Shown here: positions 6,082-8,393 of the stretch, in pieces
How the letters are laid out: every line of letters starts with the position of its first letter
How positions within the stretch are numbered: position 1 is the stretch's first letter
From: Caldisericia bacterium
Lineage (GTDB): Bacteria > Caldisericota > Caldisericia > B22-G15
Length of the DNA stretch: 8,393 bases
NCBI GenBank assembly: GCA_021158845.1
Contig: JAGGSY010000095.1
Location: forward strand, 1-8,393
Direction of reading: 5' to 3'
Translations under genes and position numbers: made by a program
The notes under the pieces: generated by a model
The model's input: the letters and a program-made list of their open reading frames with translations, nothing else
Databases searched by the model: none
What the model was told of the DNA's origin: nothing

Positions 6082-6109
6082 TTGACTAACTAATTTTTAC
6101 TGGTAAAAT
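6082..6109 (+). promoter_or_regulatory. glnA promoter (extended -10)
   Basis: TTGACT (6082-6087), a 16-nt spacer, then TAAAAT (6104-6109) preceded by TGG, which forms an extended -10 (TGnTAAAAT). The predicted start near 6116 gives a leader of about 17 nt that carries GGAGG (6121-6125) ahead of ATG 6133. It sits in the 88-bp divergent region shared with the EamA gene. Confidence 0.75.
6095..6108. repeat. Short inverted repeat over the glnA -10
   Basis: TTTTAC and GTAAAA form perfect 6-bp arms around TG, ending inside the glnA -10 box. It could be an operator for a nitrogen regulator, but it does not fit the GlnR/TnrA consensus (TGTnA-N7-TnACA). In AT-rich DNA such a short palindrome may be chance. 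Confidence 0.3.
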
Positions 6110-6132
6110 AAGTGAAAAACGGAGGTAGGAGA

Positions 6133-7461
6133 ATGACGAAGGAAGAAATCCTCAAAGAGATTGAAAAAGAAGGAATTAAGTTCATAAGATTGCAGTTTGT
6201 AGATATAATGGGAATACCAAAGAATGTTGAGATACCTGTCTCTGAAATTGAAAATGCACTTGATAACGGAGCTCTTTTTGATGGTTCATCCATTGAAGGT
6301 TTTGTAAGAATTGACGAATCTGACATGCTCCTTGTTCCAGATACAAACACCTTTTCTGTGCTTCCATGGACAACTGCTGGAAGTCCTGTGGCAAGAATAA
6401 TATGTGATGTGAAGAAACCAGATGGAACTCCCTTTCTTGGCGATCCAAGATACATCTTAAAAAGAGAGATGGAGAAGGTTAAAAAGGAATTTGGTTATAC
6501 AATGAATGCAGGACCTGAGGCAGAATTTTTCCTCTTTAAGAGAGACGAAGATGGAAACCCAACAACAATTACACATGACAGCGGAAACTACTTTGATTTA
6601 CTTCCAAGAGACCTTGGAGAGAAGGTGAGAGAGGAAATTGTAACAACCCTTCAGCGTATGGGTTTTGAGGTTGAGGCAGCACACCATGAGGGAGCAGAGG
6701 GACAACACGAGATAGATTTTAGATATACTGATGCCTTAAGAACGGCAGATAATGTGATAACTTTTAAACTTGTAACAAAAACAATTGCCCTCAAATACAA
6801 TCTTCATGCAACATTTATGCCTAAACCTGTAAGGGGAATTAATGGTTCAGGTATGCATACCAATCTCTCTTTATTCAACGAAAAGGGAGAAAATATATTC
6901 TATGATAAAAATGGAAAATTTGAACTTTCAGATGAAGCTTTATATTTCATCGGGGGTATCCTGAAACATGCAAGGGGTATATCCTTTATTGCAAATCCAC
7001 TTGTCAATTCCTATAAAAGACTTGTTCCTGGATATGAGGCACCTGTCTATATATCATGGGCTCTAAGAAATAGATCTGCTTTAATAAGGGTTCCTGCAGC
7101 AAGAGGAAGGGCAACAAGAGTGGAGTTTCGCTCTCCTGATCCATCATGTAATCCATATCTTGCTTTTGCCTTAATGCTCGCTGCTGGAGTTGATGGAATA
7201 AGGAACAAAATTGATCCAAAAGAACCAATAAATATAGATATATATGATTTAGCGGATGAAGATAGGAGAAAGATGGGAATAAAAACTCTACCGGGAAATC
7301 TAATGGAAGCAATGGAGGAATTCTTAAAGGATTCAGTCCTTGTAGAAACCATTGGAGAGCACATTGTAGAGAAACTCGTGGATGCAAAGAAGAAAGAGTG
7401 GGAAGACTTTAGAATTCATGTAACAGACTGGGAACTAAAAAGATACCTCTGTATATATTAG
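6133..7461 (+). CDS. glnA: Glutamine synthetase type I (GSI-alpha-like)
   Basis: Makes glutamine from glutamate, ammonia and ATP; a cytoplasmic dodecamer in this family. From ATG 6133 it is 442 residues, the GSI-alpha size. I prefer this start to the in-frame GTG at 6112 because GGAGG (6121-6125) lies 7 nt upstream of the ATG. Motifs: the latch DGSSIEGF (50-57), metal-binding glutamates in NAGPEAEFFLF (125-135), HHEGAEGQHEID (184-195), the ammonia/ATP region NGSGMHTNLSL (237-247), the glutamate-flap NSYKRLVPGYEAP (292-304) with E302, the arginine-rich RVPAARGRATRVEFRSPDPSCNPYLA (split here as RVPAARG and EFRSPD). R59 in FVRIDESDM matches the Bacillus arginine that mediates glutamine feedback inhibition. 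The adenylylation-loop tyrosine context and the roughly 25-residue insertion of GSI-beta are absent, so control by adenylylation is unlikely. The gene has its own promoter and is monocistronic. Confidence 0.97.
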   Translation: MTKEEILKEIEKEGIKFIRLQFVDIMGIPKNVEIPVSEIENALDNGALFDGSSIEGFVRIDESDMLLVPDTNTFSVLPWTTAGSPVARIICDVKKPDGTPFLGDPRYILKREMEKVKKEFGYTMNAGPEAEFFLFKRDEDGNPTTITHDSGNYFDLLPRDLGEKVREEIVTTLQRMGFEVEAAHHEGAEGQHEIDFRYTDALRTADNVITFKLVTKTIALKYNLHATFMPKPVRGINGSGMHTNLSLFNEKGENIFYDKNGKFELSDEALYFIGGILKHARGISFIANPLVNSYKRLVPGYEAPVYISWALRNRSALIRVPAARGRATRVEFRSPDPSCNPYLAFALMLAAGVDGIRNKIDPKEPINIDIYDLADEDRRKMGIKTLPGNLMEAMEEFLKDSVLVETIGEHIVEKLVDAKKKEWEDFRIHVTDWELKRYLCIY

Positions 7462-7473
7462 AAGAATATTTGG

Positions 7474-8337
7474 CTAATCACTATCTTCCTTTTTAAGATT
7501 TATAACCACAGGGGGGATTTTGGAGGTTACTCCCCAGGATAAAGCACCTGTAGGACATGCTTCTATGCACTTACCACACCTAATACAGTTAAGATTAGTT
7601 AAATCTTCATAGACCTTTATATCAAAGGGACATGCCTTCTTACACAAATCACACTTTATACATTTATCTTTCTCAAGTTTTATCTGAAAGTATGAAACCT
7701 TGTTAAAGAATCCTATAAAAGCACCAAGAGGACAGAAATAATGACAGAAGGGTCTTTCTTCAAAGATAGACCAGATGGTTAAAAGTATTAAAATTAATAA
7801 TTTTGAATAAAAGAGTGTACCTGCAAGAGCTCTTAAGGTAGGTTTTATTATAAGCTGTGGGATTCCTGCAGTTAGTGTTCCTGCTGGACAAATTTTACAG
7901 AACAGGGTTTCATGAGAGACAATGGATCCAATAACAATAACTCCTATCAACACATACTTAGAATAAACTAAATATGGAATCTTTGGCTTTATCTTTTTTG
8001 TCTTTATCTTAAAGAGTAAATCCTGATAAAAACCAAAAGGGCACATATATCCACAAGTGTACCTTCCAAAGAAGATAAAAATAAGGGAGATAATTCCTAT
8101 TGTGTAAAATGGTATCATGCCAACGATAAGGAGATGCTGAATTGTTCCTATAGGACATGCTCCTGTTGCAAGGGGGCAGGAATAACAGTAAAGAACTGGC
8201 ATAGGTACTTTCTTTAAATACGTTGAAAGGAATGGAAGATTGTAAAAGATGGCAAAGAGTGTCTGCACGAGTATCTTCCCCTTTAAGGTGAAAATTGTAA
8301 AATGTTTCTTTAGTCTATTCCAATGCATGAGAAACAT
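7474..8337 (-). CDS. NapH/YccM-like membrane polyferredoxin (4Fe-4S binding)
   Basis: A 287-residue membrane protein with four to five hydrophobic segments (roughly 22-38, 66-90, 126-141, 178-193) and paired cysteine motifs at their ends: CYSCP...CP (C51, C54, C61), GRYTCGYMCPFG (C95, C99), CKICP (C147, C150) and CHYFCPLGA (C198, C202). The C-terminal domain is a 2[4Fe-4S] ferredoxin: CIKCDLCKKACP (226-237) and CIRCGKCIEACP (251-262). This is the Fer4_5 plus ferredoxin layout of NapH, YccM and related proteins that pass electrons across or along the membrane. No terminal reductase is visible, so the partner is unknown. It starts inside the upstream CXXC-protein gene (28-nt overlap). ATG 8337 or 8328 are both possible and neither has a clear ribosome-binding site, so translation is probably coupled. 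Its stop converges on glnA with a 12-nt gap and no terminator hairpin. Confidence 0.88.
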   Translation of the reverse strand: MFLMHWNRLKKHFTIFTLKGKILVQTLFAIFYNLPFLSTYLKKVPMPVLYCYSCPLATGACPIGTIQHLLIVGMIPFYTIGIISLIFIFFGRYTCGYMCPFGFYQDLLFKIKTKKIKPKIPYLVYSKYVLIGVIVIGSIVSHETLFCKICPAGTLTAGIPQLIIKPTLRALAGTLFYSKLLILILLTIWSIFEERPFCHYFCPLGAFIGFFNKVSYFQIKLEKDKCIKCDLCKKACPFDIKVYEDLTNLNCIRCGKCIEACPTGALSWGVTSKIPPVVINLKKEDSD

Positions 8338-8393
8338 ATAAGAACAGCATTCTTTAAGACCTCAAACCACTCCTTGTTCATTAACCCAATGAT
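8310..8393 (-). CDS. Small CXXC-motif protein, C-terminus (CD1871A-like; cut by window edge)
   Basis: An open frame entering from the right edge gives 27 residues and ends at TAA 8312-8310. The tail EVLKNAVLICFSCIGID strongly resembles the end of the small (about 40-50 residue) CD1871A family, whose members end in a helix followed by ICLECIGIG-like CXXC. Here the pair is C-F-S-C, seven residues from the end visible in the window down to the final IGID. The gene overlaps the polyferredoxin gene by 28 nt in another frame, so the two are probably translated together. From memory, CD1871A-type peptides occur next to 4Fe-4S membrane proteins in clostridia. Their function is not established; a redox or cluster-related role is an inference. 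The N-terminus, including any membrane helix, lies outside the window. Confidence 0.55.
   Translation of the reverse strand: MIGLMNKEWFEVLKNAVLICFSCIGID

Noticed and set aside
6112..6132. glnA starting at GTG 6112
   Set aside because: It precedes the predicted transcript start and would translate the Shine-Dalgarno. ATG 6133 is ideally spaced and matches family length.
7004..7387. Minus-strand frames opposite glnA (127 and 105 codons)
   Set aside because: Both are mirror images of a highly conserved coding region, with implausible composition and no start signals.
1..8393. CRISPR array, tRNA/rRNA genes, insertion sequences or a defence island
   Set aside because: No regularly spaced repeats, tRNA-like cloverleaf, transposase or defence protein was found in either strand. 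The only possibly mobile-type gene is the partial AAA_14 ATPase.

Overview
The window is a compact, AT-rich bacterial segment with short intergenic gaps, many ATGA/GTGA stop-start overlaps and lysine/arginine/glutamate-rich proteins that use AGA/AGG freely. This resembles a small-genome anaerobe, possibly thermophilic. The ferredoxin-rich membrane protein at the right end also points to anaerobic metabolism. I cannot assign a phylum from this sequence alone.

Layout, right to left on the minus strand. At 8310-8393 is the C-terminus of a small CXXC-motif protein. It overlaps a NapH/YccM-like membrane polyferredoxin (7474-8337), which converges on glnA with a 12-nt gap. Glutamine synthetase type I (glnA, 6133-7461) is the only plus-strand gene. 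It has its own extended -10 promoter and diverges from an EamA/DMT transporter (5199-6044). Downstream of the transporter, in the same direction, is an arginine cluster: argR, argC, argB, argJ and argD (5174 down to 609). The genes overlap or are separated by at most 10 nt. Together they encode the cyclic acetyl route from glutamate to ornithine, plus its arginine-sensing repressor.

The cluster should end with argG-argH, but only wreckage remains (260-612). The first ~31 codons of argG (P-loop SGGLDTS included, with Shine-Dalgarno and ATGA coupling intact) are joined out of frame to the last part of argH. The argH part itself appears to have lost a further internal block. About 1.9 kb is therefore missing, and this locus cannot convert citrulline to arginine. 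Just beyond it, an AAA_14-type ATPase gene (1-212, cut by the window edge) starts from a near-consensus promoter whose -35 box contains the argH stop codon.

Regulation is unusually readable. Two ARG-box-like palindromes, 21 bp centre to centre, sit over the argR promoter and start. A third, very similar box covers the -10 of the EamA gene in the EamA/glnA divergent region, suggesting that ArgR also controls the transporter. A separate pair of TCCTT-N5-AAGGA palindromes, spaced 33 bp, brackets the ATPase promoter.

I do not see a wholly new multigene system. The most notable points are the eroded argGH tail of an otherwise intact, operator-controlled ornithine operon, the likely ArgR control of a DMT transporter, and the CXXC-peptide/polyferredoxin pair.
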